A stretch of 64,000 nt of DNA from Anaerolineales bacterium (GTDB taxonomy: Bacteria; Chloroflexota; Anaerolineae; JAAEKA01), in assembly GCA_020634615.1 (NCBI GenBank), contig JACKBI010000014.1, positions 1 to 64,000 of the forward strand, written 5' to 3'. Below are positions 8,093 to 16,646 of the stretch, piece by piece. Position 1 is the first letter of the stretch. Every line of letters starts with the position of its first letter. The notes under the pieces are model-generated. The model saw nothing but the letters and a program-made list of their open reading frames with translations, was not told the DNA's origin and ran no database searches. Made by a program: the position numbers and the translations under genes.

Positions 8093-9640
8093 ATGAAGCG
8101 ATTTTCCGCCTGCCTGCTGGCGCTGCTGCTGATCATTCTGTCGACTCCGCACCCTGTTGCGCTGGCTGCCAGCTCGGCCGGTCCCGTCCGTCAACCAGCC
8201 TGTGATGGAAGCCTGTATCGCGTGCAGCAGGGTGATTCCTGGTCCCGGCTTGCCCAGCGTACCAATGTGAGTCTGGCCGCCCTCAAGGCAGCCAATCCTG
8301 TAGCCGCGCAACATCCACAAGGCTGGCTGATCGTGGGCCAGCTTCTCTGCCTGCCCGAGGGCACAGTCAACCCGGCAGCAACCGCTCAACCCGACCAGAA
8401 TCCCGGCGAATGGATCATCACCGTCCGACGGGGCGACTCCTGGGCCGTGCTGGCTGCCCGCTACGGCGCGAGTGTGGCCGAGCTGCAGGCAGCCAACCCA
8501 CAGGCCATGCGCGCCGGGGAAGTGCTGCGCGCCGGGGACCAGATCAGCGTACCGTTGACGCCATCGCTCACCGAGCGCATTCCCTGCCCCACCGATCTGA
8601 CCGTTGTGGGACCGGCCGCTGCGCAGGTTCTGAGCGAGTTTGCCGGCAGCCCGGATGTGTTGCGCAGCTACCTGCAACGCTGCGGTGCGTTCTCCGACGA
8701 TTGGGGTGCTGTACGTGCCGCCAACCTGCTTGGCGACGATGCAGCAGAAGTGGTGGTTGTCGCAGCCGAACCGCAGCAGGCAGCCGGCGGACCGCTGGGC
8801 AAGGTGCTGGTCCTCAGTTCCGGTCCGCTGGGCTGGGATGTAGTCTATGAAACCGGCGTCGCTTCCGACCTCGTCCTTCTGGACGCAGCCGACGTCAACG
8901 ACGATGGACAGGCAGACATCGTGTGGACCGACACCACCTGCGGCGCCAACGCGTGTTTCACCACAGCTCACGTGGTATCCTACGTCGAAGGCGGTTTCGT
9001 CAACTGGATCGAGGACGGCACCACCATGGCGTCGGCCCGGGTCTCGCTGCAGGATATAACGCCGGAGGGCAGCGGGCAGGAACTGGTGATGACAGGCGGT
9101 GTCATCGGCGACGTTTGGGCCGGCCCGCAACGCGCCATGACCACCACCTGGGCATCACTCGTCGGCGGCCCGTACACCTTGCAGAGCGTCCGGCGAGCGA
9201 CATCATGGTGCCTGTATCATGCGATCGAAGACGCGAACACAGCGCTGGACGAAGGGCGCTACGCGGACGCCGCGGCCGGCTACCAGGAAGCCGCCGATGA
9301 CCCGCGGCTGGTTGCCTGCTGGCAGCGCCCCAACGAGGTGGATGAACTGCGCGCCTTTGCCCTTTACCGATTGGCAGTGGCCAGCGCCTACAGCGGCGAT
9401 ACGGCCGGCACGGAACGGGCCATCGCTGATTTGGAAAGCCGCTATCCCAACGACCGGCTGCGTGACTTGACGCGCGTCTGGTGGATCGTCTACCGGGCGA
9501 CTGGCGACAGATCGGCGGCATGTTCGACCGCCCGCTCATACGCCGAACGGCGCGTTGATACCTGGGATCGGCTGGCCGATTATGGCTACGCCAACCCGCA
9601 GATGACAGCCGCGACGATTTGTCCCACGCCGTCGGGCTAA
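8093..9640 (+). CDS. Secreted protein with two LysM domains and a C-terminal helical region
   Basis: The start is placed at ATG 8093, giving signal peptide KRFSACLLALLLIIL ending near ALAASS. LysM 1 (LYRVQQGDSWSRLAQRTNVS) and LysM 2 (WIITVRRGDSWAVLAARYGA) bind peptidoglycan-type glycans and keep the protein at the wall. The middle (about 165-365) contains VNDDGQADIVWTD, an FG-GAP/VCBS-like Ca-binding turn. The C-terminal 140 residues look helical and TPR-like (ALDEGRYADAAAGYQEAADD). The function of the C-terminal part is unknown. The protein is 515 residues from this start. Confidence 0.8.
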   Translation: MKRFSACLLALLLIILSTPHPVALAASSAGPVRQPACDGSLYRVQQGDSWSRLAQRTNVSLAALKAANPVAAQHPQGWLIVGQLLCLPEGTVNPAATAQPDQNPGEWIITVRRGDSWAVLAARYGASVAELQAANPQAMRAGEVLRAGDQISVPLTPSLTERIPCPTDLTVVGPAAAQVLSEFAGSPDVLRSYLQRCGAFSDDWGAVRAANLLGDDAAEVVVVAAEPQQAAGGPLGKVLVLSSGPLGWDVVYETGVASDLVLLDAADVNDDGQADIVWTDTTCGANACFTTAHVVSYVEGGFVNWIEDGTTMASARVSLQDITPEGSGQELVMTGGVIGDVWAGPQRAMTTTWASLVGGPYTLQSVRRATSWCLYHAIEDANTALDEGRYADAAAGYQEAADDPRLVACWQRPNEVDELRAFALYRLAVASAYSGDTAGTERAIADLESRYPNDRLRDLTRVWWIVYRATGDRSAACSTARSYAERRVDTWDRLADYGYANPQMTAATICPTPSG

Positions 9641-9684
9641 ACGCCGCGGTTGCGACAGGCAAACAACAAACTCTGGAGAATACA

Positions 9685-10158
9685 ATGTCACCCAACCCGT
9701 TGAACGTGGGCGATCTTGCGCCCGATTTTGAACTAACGACCGACAGCGGAGCATCCGTGAAGCTGTCCGACTTCCGCGGCCGCCGGGTCGTGCTGTACTT
9801 CTATCCCAAAGACGACACCAGCGGCTGCACCACGCAGGCATGTGGCTTCCGCGACGCATACCCGGTCATCGAAGAGCAGAACGCGGTCGTGCTGGGCGTC
9901 AGCCCAGACGGCGTCAAATCGCACCAGAAATTCAAGACCAAGTACGACCTGCCGTTCACGCTGCTGGTGGACGAAGACCATGCCGTGGCCGAAGCTTACG
10001 GCGCGTGGGGCGAAAAGTCGATGTACGGCAAGAAATACATGGGCGTCATCCGCAGCCACTTCGTCATCGACGAGCAAGGCCGGATCGCTGACGCACAGGT
10101 CAAGGTGAGTCCCACGGACAGCGTAGCGCGCGCCCTGGCGACGCTGGAAGCTGCCTAG
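9685..10158 (+). CDS. bcp: Thioredoxin-dependent peroxiredoxin, Bcp/PrxQ type
   Basis: ATG 9685 with GGAGA at 9675-9679 gives 157 residues, the normal size. DDTSGCTTQACGFRD carries the peroxidatic Cys and a second Cys five residues on (the PrxQ arrangement). APDFELTTDSG, VLYFYPKDDT and VIRSHFVIDEQGRI are standard for AhpC/TSA proteins. It reduces hydroperoxides in the cytoplasm. A terminator hairpin follows. Confidence 0.95.
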   Translation: MSPNPLNVGDLAPDFELTTDSGASVKLSDFRGRRVVLYFYPKDDTSGCTTQACGFRDAYPVIEEQNAVVLGVSPDGVKSHQKFKTKYDLPFTLLVDEDHAVAEAYGAWGEKSMYGKKYMGVIRSHFVIDEQGRIADAQVKVSPTDSVARALATLEAA

Positions 10159-10183
10159 CGCGCAGGCTGCGTCAGGACAAACA

Positions 10184-10237
10184 GACGTCCCCCGGCGGCG
10201 CCAGCCATTTGGCGGCACCATCGGGGGACGTTTCTTT
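10184..10237 (+). terminator. Terminator after bcp
   Basis: Stem CGTCCCCCG (10186-10194) pairs with CGGGGGACG (10222-10230), followed by TTTCTTT. An inner hairpin forms within the loop. It separates bcp from convergent gdhA. Confidence 0.75.
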
Positions 10238-10271
10238 CCAGACCAGACGCAAATTACCTGTCAGCCCCGGG

Positions 10272-11597
10272 TCACCGAACCATTCCCCGATCACGCACCG
10301 CATCGGCAACGCGCTTCACCGCCAACATGTTGGCGCCGGTGCGCAACGTGACCGCGTTTTCGCCACTGAAGCGCCACACCCGGTCGAAGCCGGAGGTCAT
10401 GATGTGCTCCAGGTTGCGATTGACTTCCGCCTCATTCCAGAACAGACCGTGCAGATTCTGGACCCACTCGAAGTAACTGACCACGACCCCGCCGGCGTTT
10501 GCGAGGATGTCCGGCACGACGACGACACCCCGTTCATTCAGAATGGCATCCGCTTCCGGCGTGGTAGGTCCGTTGGCCGCTTCGACAACCACGCGGGCCC
10601 GAATCGCTAGCGCGTTGTCAGCCCGAATCTGGCGCTCCAGCGCGGCAGGAATGAGCACGTCTGTCTGGCAGGTCAGCAGATCATCGTTGCTGAGACGCTC
10701 CAGCCCCGGCTGGTCGTAGCCTTCCAGCAGGAAACGAGGATGCGCCTGCACGTGCCGGTTGATGGTGGGGATATCCAGGCCGCCAGCTGCGTAGAGAGCG
10801 CCCGATATGTCGCTGACTGCCACGATCGGGCAGCCCATCTGGTGCAGGAAGGTCGCTGCTGCCATGCCCACGTTGCCGTAGCCCTGGATCGCGACAGTGG
10901 TGTCCTCCAGCGGTTGACCCCGTCGATGCAGCAGTTCACGCGTTGCGATGGCCACGCCCAGTCCGGTTGCCTCCCTGCGCCCCAGCGACCCACCTAACGA
11001 CACAGGCTTGCCTGTGACAATCCCGATGGATGACCTGCCGGGCATTGCGGCAGCTTCATCGGCCATCCACGCCATGACTTGCGGGTTGGTATTGACATCG
11101 GGGGCCGGGATATCACGATTGGGACCAATGACTGGCATGATCATCCCGACGAAACGCCGTGTCAGGCTGCGAATCTCGTGCTCCGTAAGATGAGCCGGAT
11201 CGCACGAGACGCCGCCTTTCGCTCCGCCGTAGGGGATGCCTACCACCGCACACTTCCAGGTCATCAGCGCTGCCAGCGCACGCACCTCGTCGAGGTCAAC
11301 GTCCGGGTGGTAGCGAATCCCGCCTTTACATGGCCCGCGCGCGCTGGAATGTTGCACACGAAAGCCCCTAAATACCTCGACACGACCATCGCTCATCGTC
11401 ACCGGGATGTTGACGACAAGCTCGCGTTCGGGCTCGCGCAGCACGGCAAGGACGTCCGGATCCAGTTGCAGACGCCGTGCGACATCGTCCAGGGTCGCCA
11501 GCACGTTGTCCCACAGGGTTTGGGGTGGCATGAGGCGGCCTGCCAGACCACCGCGGGGCGACGGCCCCGCGGTAGTCATTCGCTCAACTGACAGCAT
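10272..11597 (-). CDS. gdhA: Glutamate dehydrogenase (Glu/Leu/Phe/Val family)
   Basis: 441 residues from the first start; ATG at 11579 or 11531 is also possible (419 residues from the latter, the usual length). The N-terminal domain has GPCKGGIRYHPDVDLDEVRA with the substrate-binding Lys, and TWKCAVVGIPYGGAKGGVSC with the second Lys. GPNRDIPAPDVNT carries the catalytic Asp. The Rossmann domain has VAIQGYGNVGMAAA. It interconverts glutamate and 2-oxoglutarate plus ammonium. Coenzyme use is not certain from sequence. It lies 9 bases after the unknown ORF at 11607-12188 and is probably cotranscribed with it. Confidence 0.94.
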   Translation of the reverse strand: MLSVERMTTAGPSPRGGLAGRLMPPQTLWDNVLATLDDVARRLQLDPDVLAVLREPERELVVNIPVTMSDGRVEVFRGFRVQHSSARGPCKGGIRYHPDVDLDEVRALAALMTWKCAVVGIPYGGAKGGVSCDPAHLTEHEIRSLTRRFVGMIMPVIGPNRDIPAPDVNTNPQVMAWMADEAAAMPGRSSIGIVTGKPVSLGGSLGRREATGLGVAIATRELLHRRGQPLEDTTVAIQGYGNVGMAAATFLHQMGCPIVAVSDISGALYAAGGLDIPTINRHVQAHPRFLLEGYDQPGLERLSNDDLLTCQTDVLIPAALERQIRADNALAIRARVVVEAANGPTTPEADAILNERGVVVVPDILANAGGVVVSYFEWVQNLHGLFWNEAEVNRNLEHIMTSGFDRVWRFSGENAVTLRTGANMLAVKRVADAVRDRGMVR

Positions 11598-11606
11598 GGC
11601 GACGGC

Positions 11607-12188
11607 TCACGCTGACAGCGGCTGGCGCTGCCACACCTTCATCGGCTGGTGATGAAGGGAGGTGACCAGAGCGCCATAGCCGGAACGTTTGCTGATCTCC
11701 ACAGAATCGACGGCGTGAATGCTCAACAGATGAATAGGATTGTCTGATGCAATTAGTTCGCCGTAGCGCACTGCCAGCGACCGCGCCAACGCCTGCGCCA
11801 GCGACTCGAAAGCCTTGGTCTTGCGTTCCACGTGGGCGATCAGGTTGACGGTCAGACGCGTGGGCTGGGCAAAGGCAAGATCTTCGGGTGTGGCAAAATC
11901 CTCAAAGAGATAGACTGTCTGCACGGTCTCGTCCAGCGTACCCAGCGTCTGGCCAATCTGAATCGCCAGACCGTAGCTGACATACTGAACGGCGATGCTA
12001 TCGCCCAGACGTAGCCGATCGACGACCGACTGTGTTGAAGGCAAGCTGAGCTTGGCTGTGGCAAAAATTAGCGCCTTCTCCAAGGCATCCTCGCCTGCAC
12101 TGGCAGCATCCGGCAAGGCAAAAGAAACAGCAGGACTCTGCAGCGTCGCGATATCGACTGGTTTGCGGGTTGGGTTGAGCGTGTTCAT
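11607..12188 (-). CDS. Unknown protein encoded directly upstream of gdhA
   Basis: ATG 12188 with GGAGGTCG in front gives 193 residues. No signal peptide or membrane span is seen. The sequence mixes helices and strands: ALEKALIFATAKLSLP, GDSIAVQYVSYGLAIQIGQ, RLTVNLIAHVERKTKAFESL. I do not recognise the family. The C-terminal half (LARSLAVRYGELIAS, HLLSIHAVDSVEISKRSGYG) could bind a partner. The 9-base gap to gdhA suggests a shared transcript and perhaps a nitrogen-related role, which is only inference. Confidence 0.7.
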   Translation of the reverse strand: MNTLNPTRKPVDIATLQSPAVSFALPDAASAGEDALEKALIFATAKLSLPSTQSVVDRLRLGDSIAVQYVSYGLAIQIGQTLGTLDETVQTVYLFEDFATPEDLAFAQPTRLTVNLIAHVERKTKAFESLAQALARSLAVRYGELIASDNPIHLLSIHAVDSVEISKRSGYGALVTSLHHQPMKVWQRQPLSA

Positions 12189-12452
12189 GAATCGACCTCC
12201 AGGATCGGTAGGGTGGCAAGGCCACACGATTGAGTTTCCAACTAGCTTGACTCTATCATGAATGGGATGGAAATCGCATAGAAAGAGCGACCCAGCGTAT
12301 GAAAATCGCATGAAAACGTTCACCCATTGGTCGATAGCCGGCGCGACGAACCGGGCCGTTCCACAGCGTGACGGCTCGGTCGCGACCGATTATCCTTCCG
12401 GCAGTGTTGGCATGCCGGAGAGGATGATCCCCTCAAATGTGTTCGGTGGGCT

Positions 12453-13142
12453 CTATTCGGGGCAGGCCAGCATGTAGCCCACTCCCTGGGTGGTCAGTAT
12501 GTAGGTCGGAGACGCGGCGTCAGGCTCCAGCTTGCGCCGCAGGTAGCGGATGTAGGCGCGCAGGTAGTCGAGATCGTTGCGATATTCATGTCCCCACACT
12601 TCGGTCAGTAGTTCCTCATGGGGTATGACCCGATTCGGATTGAGAGCCAGGCAGCGCAACAGCTCGAACTCGGTGCGGGTCAGGCTGACCGGATTGCCGT
12701 TCACGCTGACTGTTCTCCGCGCCAGGTCTATCGTCAGGCTCCCGCAGGTCAGAAGACTGGCTGCGACCTCTTCATTGCGACTTGTCCGGCGCAACACCGC
12801 CTTCACGCGCGCCAGCAGTTCCTTGGAGTTGAATGGCTTGGTCAGGTAATCGTCGGCGCCCACATCAAAGCCGCGCAGAATGTCCGTATCGCGTGCCTTG
12901 GCGGTCAGCATGATGATCGGCACATCGGAGAACTCACGCAGACGGCTGCACACCTGGTAGCCGTCCATCTGCGGCAGCAAGATATCGAGCAGCACCAGAT
13001 CGGGCTGCTCCAGCGCAACCATTTCAATGGCTGTCGCGCCTGATGCGGCCACTACAACCTCGTAGCCAACAGCGGTCAATACCTCGGTCACCAACCGCGA
13101 AACGCGCGGCTCGTCGTCGACGATCAGTATCTTGTTACTCAT
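12453..13142 (-). CDS. OmpR/PhoB-family response regulator
   Basis: 229 residues from ATG 13142; an in-frame ATG at 13151 is also possible. The receiver domain has ILIVDDEPRV, LVLLDILLPQMDG (phospho-Asp), IMLTAKA and YLTKPFNSKELLARV. The winged-helix DNA-binding domain has LTRTEFELLRCLALNPNRVI and LRAYIRYLRRKLEPD. Its start overlaps the kinase 3' end by 8 bases, so the pair is translationally coupled. Target genes are not identifiable. Confidence 0.95.
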   Translation of the reverse strand: MSNKILIVDDEPRVSRLVTEVLTAVGYEVVVAASGATAIEMVALEQPDLVLLDILLPQMDGYQVCSRLREFSDVPIIMLTAKARDTDILRGFDVGADDYLTKPFNSKELLARVKAVLRRTSRNEEVAASLLTCGSLTIDLARRTVSVNGNPVSLTRTEFELLRCLALNPNRVIPHEELLTEVWGHEYRNDLDYLRAYIRYLRRKLEPDAASPTYILTTQGVGYMLACPE

Positions 13143-14484
13143 CAGCTTCATCCGTCAGGTCGCGGCCAGGTGAACGGAGCGGCAGCGAGAAGTAGAGCAC
13201 AGTTCCCTCGCCCAGCCTGCTCTCTGCCCAAATCCGCCCTTTGTGACTCTCGATGATCGTGTGCGCAATCGGCAGACCCAGCCCGGAGCCAACTACATGG
13301 CGCACAAGGCCGGTTTCGATGCGGAAATATTTCTCGAAAAGCCGGTTGAGATGTTCAGGAGCAATTCCCAGTCCTTGATCGGCAACACTGACGATCACCT
13401 CCTCCGGCTCCACTTCGCCGCGAACGACGATCAGGCCTCCTTCGGGCGAGTATTTGATGGCGTTGTCAACCAGGTTGCGCAGAACTTGCGAGATGCGTTG
13501 CGGGTCCGCATCGACGATGGGAAAGCCGGGTGGGAAGTCGACGGCAAATCGGTGCTTCGCGGTCTGGTGCATCAAGTCTTCAACAGCCGCACGCGCCAGA
13601 CGGGGCAGTTGTGTTGGTTGGAACTCCAGCTTCAGCAACCCGGCATCGATGATCGACGACTCCAGCATGTCGTGAATCAAATCCTGCAACACGTCGCATT
13701 CTTCATCGATGATCTGCAGGAACTCTCGTTGGGTTGCCTGGCTGAACTCGACTTCCTCCATCAGGAGCGCTGTACTGTAGCCCTTGATGGAGGTCAGCGG
13801 CGTGCGCATTTCATGCGCGAGGGTGGAGATCAACTCCTCTTTCAACCGGTTAGCTTCCTTGAAGGCCAGCGTCGCCTGGAGCTCCTGGCTGAGCCGCACG
13901 TTGTCAATGGACAGTGTGATCAACTCTGCGACCGCTTCCAGAAACGGCAGATCGCTGCGGTCAAACTGACCTTGCTGGCGCAGATTCTCCAGCACCAGCA
14001 CGCCGAGGCACTCCTGTCCCGCTCTCAACGGCACGCAAACAGCACTCAACGGATAGTGCAGTCCGGCAGTGGCCGCTTTGAACAGTTCACGATTCTCCGT
14101 GCTCATGTCAGCCATGGCCAGCATAATGTCGTTGTTGCTGGCGAAAAGCAGGGTCTCGCCGGTCTGAAACGCCTTTCCGCTCAGCGACTCGCCGGCCGCC
14201 AGTTGCAGGTTCTGCAAGAACGGCGCTTCGTAGCCAATATCTGCAACCACCTTCAGCCGCAGCGCAACGGAATCATAGAGCATCAGGACACCTGCGTCCG
14301 CCACGGGCAAGGTCTCGATCAGGCCGCTCAAAAATTGCGGCAGCATCACTCCCAGGTTGCGCTCGCTGGCCATAATGCGGGCAACCTGAAAGATCGTGCT
14401 CAGTTTATGATCGTGATCGACCGTGGAACCGGGCCAATTACTGTCGGATGTGGCCGCAATGGCGGGTGGTGGTTCGCTGGACAT
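13135..14484 (-). CDS. GAF-domain sensor histidine kinase
   Basis: ATG 14484 with AGGAGAA before it gives 449 residues. No membrane span is present, so this is a soluble kinase. Residues about 35-205 form a GAF domain (LPVADAGVLMLYDS, VCVPLRAGQECLGVLVLE). HisKA follows (LAHEMRTPLTSIKGYS, the phospho-His), then HATPase (VDNAIKYSPEGG, DQGLGIAPEHLNRLFEKYFR, GSGLGLPIAHTIIESHKGRI). It would sense a cytoplasmic ligand or redox state through GAF and phosphorylate the overlapping regulator. Confidence 0.93.
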   Translation of the reverse strand: MSSEPPPAIAATSDSNWPGSTVDHDHKLSTIFQVARIMASERNLGVMLPQFLSGLIETLPVADAGVLMLYDSVALRLKVVADIGYEAPFLQNLQLAAGESLSGKAFQTGETLLFASNNDIMLAMADMSTENRELFKAATAGLHYPLSAVCVPLRAGQECLGVLVLENLRQQGQFDRSDLPFLEAVAELITLSIDNVRLSQELQATLAFKEANRLKEELISTLAHEMRTPLTSIKGYSTALLMEEVEFSQATQREFLQIIDEECDVLQDLIHDMLESSIIDAGLLKLEFQPTQLPRLARAAVEDLMHQTAKHRFAVDFPPGFPIVDADPQRISQVLRNLVDNAIKYSPEGGLIVVRGEVEPEEVIVSVADQGLGIAPEHLNRLFEKYFRIETGLVRHVVGSGLGLPIAHTIIESHKGRIWAESRLGEGTVLYFSLPLRSPGRDLTDEADE

Positions 14485-14677
14485 CGGGTGAATTCTCCTG
14501 ATCAGATGCAACGCGTTCCTGAATTGTATGCCACGTCTACGCGACGACCAAACTGCCCTCGACAGCCGACGTACGCCAGAGACGTAGCGCTGGCAACAAA
14601 ACACTGGCCGTCATGCCGCTTCCTGAGGCCGCAGACTCCGAAGCTGCCGATTCGTACGACAACCCCATCGCCCCAGG

Positions 14678-15928
14678 TTACCTCACCTGGTCAGTTTCCC
14701 AGCCAACAACCGCTCCGGCGTCTGCGACGATCATCCACGGGCGATCAAGTGAGCGAGTCAGAAAGACGGTCACAGGCTGGCCGCCCGGCGTCGTCTTGAG
14801 GCGGCGGCGAAACTCGTCGGGGTCGATGGGCGAGCCGCGCTTTTTAACCACCGCGTTCCCCGCGCCGATCTCTCGCAGCCAACGGTTTAGCGTCTTGAGG
14901 TTGAACGACCCATGGCGTATGACATGCCAGCAGCGGGCAAACGGGGTGTCGATCCGGCGGTCAGCGGTCAGGTAGGCAATGGACGGGTCGATCTGGCGCG
15001 CGCCCAGGGCGGTCGCCAGGTGCTGCACCAGCGTCGCGCGGATGACCGCCGCGTCCGGTTCCAGCAGCCAGTCCAGCGGCTCGACCGCGGGCAGCCCGGC
15101 TAGCGGGGCGTTGCTGTCCAGATGATACGGACCGGGCAGCAACGTCGCGCGCCGGTTCGCGCCGGTTCGCAGACTGCCAAATCGCAGCAGCGTCTCTTTC
15201 ATCTGGCCGCGCTCAGAGATGAATTCGGCCTCGGCGGCAGCCGGGATGTCGTCATCGGCGATGCCCGGCATAGTCTTGACTGCAACCGCGTCGAGCTGTT
15301 CAGTCAGCGCCAGGATCTGCGACATGGGTGGGTCCATGTCCTCAAGATTGAAGATGCGCCGGTCGCCGGCGCGGCGGCTGGGATCGATAAAAGCAGCGTT
15401 CGCCCTCGTTTGTGCAGCTAACCCGCCAGCGAACAACTTCGTCCAGTCATCCTGCACAACCTCGGCTGCTTCTGCCAGGCCCAGTGCAGCGAGATTGAGT
15501 TGCGCAATGCGGGCGCGGACGGGGTCGCGCTCGACAGCCAGCACATGCAACCCCGACTCGGCCAGCGCGATGGTGTCCGCGCCGATGCCGCAGCCCAGGT
15601 CGGCGACAGTAGCCGGCCGATGGTCGCTCAACGCGGCAGTAAACTGCCCGGCGCGGTAAAGCGCCACGGCGCGGCTGCTGGCCTGCTGCAACGCATCGTC
15701 GGTGAACAGAAGGCGTTCCGGGTGCGGGAACTTGTCGGCCGCGCGCCGGCGCAGCCGCGCCTGATCCAGCAGCGCAGCGGCCTGCTCGCGCGGGAACGTC
15801 TTGCGCAGCCTGGCCAGCGTCGCCAACTCAGCGCGCGACTCCAGGTCCGCGTCAGTGAGGCTGGTTATCGCTTGCTGGCCGGCAAGGGAGGCAAGAAACT
15901 CGACCAGGTCAACAGTCAGTGGCAACAT
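14678..15928 (-). CDS. Class I SAM-dependent methyltransferase with THUMP-like C-terminal domain
   Basis: ATG 15928 (416 residues) lies just past the stop of the TetR gene; an upstream TTG at 15934 is possible. The SAM motif is VADLGCGIGADTIALAE, followed by VLAVERDPVRARIAQLNL and the active-site-like IDPSRRAGDRR. The C-terminal 75 residues (YLTADRRIDTPFARCWHVI, LNRWLREIGAGNAVVKKRG) match the THUMP-like domain of this family. Such proteins are probably RNA or base methyltransferases, but the substrate is unproven. Confidence 0.85.
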   Translation of the reverse strand: MLPLTVDLVEFLASLAGQQAITSLTDADLESRAELATLARLRKTFPREQAAALLDQARLRRRAADKFPHPERLLFTDDALQQASSRAVALYRAGQFTAALSDHRPATVADLGCGIGADTIALAESGLHVLAVERDPVRARIAQLNLAALGLAEAAEVVQDDWTKLFAGGLAAQTRANAAFIDPSRRAGDRRIFNLEDMDPPMSQILALTEQLDAVAVKTMPGIADDDIPAAAEAEFISERGQMKETLLRFGSLRTGANRRATLLPGPYHLDSNAPLAGLPAVEPLDWLLEPDAAVIRATLVQHLATALGARQIDPSIAYLTADRRIDTPFARCWHVIRHGSFNLKTLNRWLREIGAGNAVVKKRGSPIDPDEFRRRLKTTPGGQPVTVFLTRSLDRPWMIVADAGAVVGWETDQVR

Positions 15929-15930
15929 GG

Positions 15931-16524
15931 TCAACGCCCGGCAGGAGGTTGGGCAGCGAGCGCTACGGGTCGGGGTTCAAGGAATGATCGCACGGGCTCC
16001 GCCACCAGAACTGCGTAGAACTGACCCATGCGCTGGGGCGAGTACGGCATGCCGCTGAGCAGCCACCAACGGGTCAGGGCAATCAACGAATCGACCAAGT
16101 GGGTGGCTGCGACCTCGAGCGGCACCTGACTGTCCGGCCTTGCCTGAAAATGGCGGATCACTTCTCCAACCGCTACCGCGCGGATCTCGTCCAAGATCCG
16201 CTGCGTGCCCTCGCCGTGCAGAAGAATGCTGTAAATGTGATGGGACTGAGCCATGTGCTCGAAGATCACCGCTCCTTCCTCGGCCGGCGTAGCATCGACA
16301 CCTGGCGGCAGGAGCGCCTGAAGCCGCTCGATGGAGTCGGTCAGCAAGTCCATCAACAGGGCATCCTTGTCGCTGTAATGGCGGAAGTAGGTCGCGTAGC
16401 CAACCTGGGCGCGTGCCGTGATGTCGCGGATCGAGAGCGACTCGTAGCTGACTTCCTGGAGCAAGGAAGCCAGCGCCTGCCGCAGCTGCTCGCGTGAACG
16501 GCGGATACGAGGGTCGGTGGACAT
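15931..16524 (-). CDS. TetR-family transcriptional regulator
   Basis: 197 residues. The N-terminal helix-turn-helix (LRQALASLLQEVSYESLSIR, then VGYATYFRHYSDKDALLMDL) is classic TetR. The C-terminal half (TetR_C type) would bind a ligand. It is divergent from the P450-SDR operon, and a perfect 27-bp palindrome lies in the 122-base gap. No Shine-Dalgarno is visible in front of the ATG. It most likely represses the P450 operon and itself until a hydrophobic ligand binds. The downstream methyltransferase is probably on the same transcript. Confidence 0.93.
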   Translation of the reverse strand: MSTDPRIRRSREQLRQALASLLQEVSYESLSIRDITARAQVGYATYFRHYSDKDALLMDLLTDSIERLQALLPPGVDATPAEEGAVIFEHMAQSHHIYSILLHGEGTQRILDEIRAVAVGEVIRHFQARPDSQVPLEVAATHLVDSLIALTRWWLLSGMPYSPQRMGQFYAVLVAEPVRSFLEPRPVALAAQPPAGR

Positions 16525-16557
16525 GTAAAGGAGGTTACTGGAAAGGTTGATTTGGTG

Positions 16558-16584
16558 AGTTATGATACACGGTGTATCATAACT
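16558..16584. promoter_or_regulatory. Perfect 27-bp palindromic operator, likely TetR-bound
   Basis: AGTTATGATACAC (16558-16570), one central G, then the exact complement (16572-16584). It lies between the divergent TetR and P450 genes. On the minus strand a TATAAT box sits at 16605-16600, upstream of the palindrome, and a TATGAT box for the P450 direction lies inside it, so a bound repressor could block both. Confidence 0.85.
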
Positions 16585-16646
16585 TCGATACTACAGATCA
16601 TTATATCCGCATTGAACGAACAAGAATAACGAGGATCGTGCAGACA

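Noticed and set aside
13243..14799. 518-residue open frame opposite the histidine kinase
   Set aside because: Antisense shadow of a gene with all HisKA and HATPase motifs; no ribosome site and unnatural composition.
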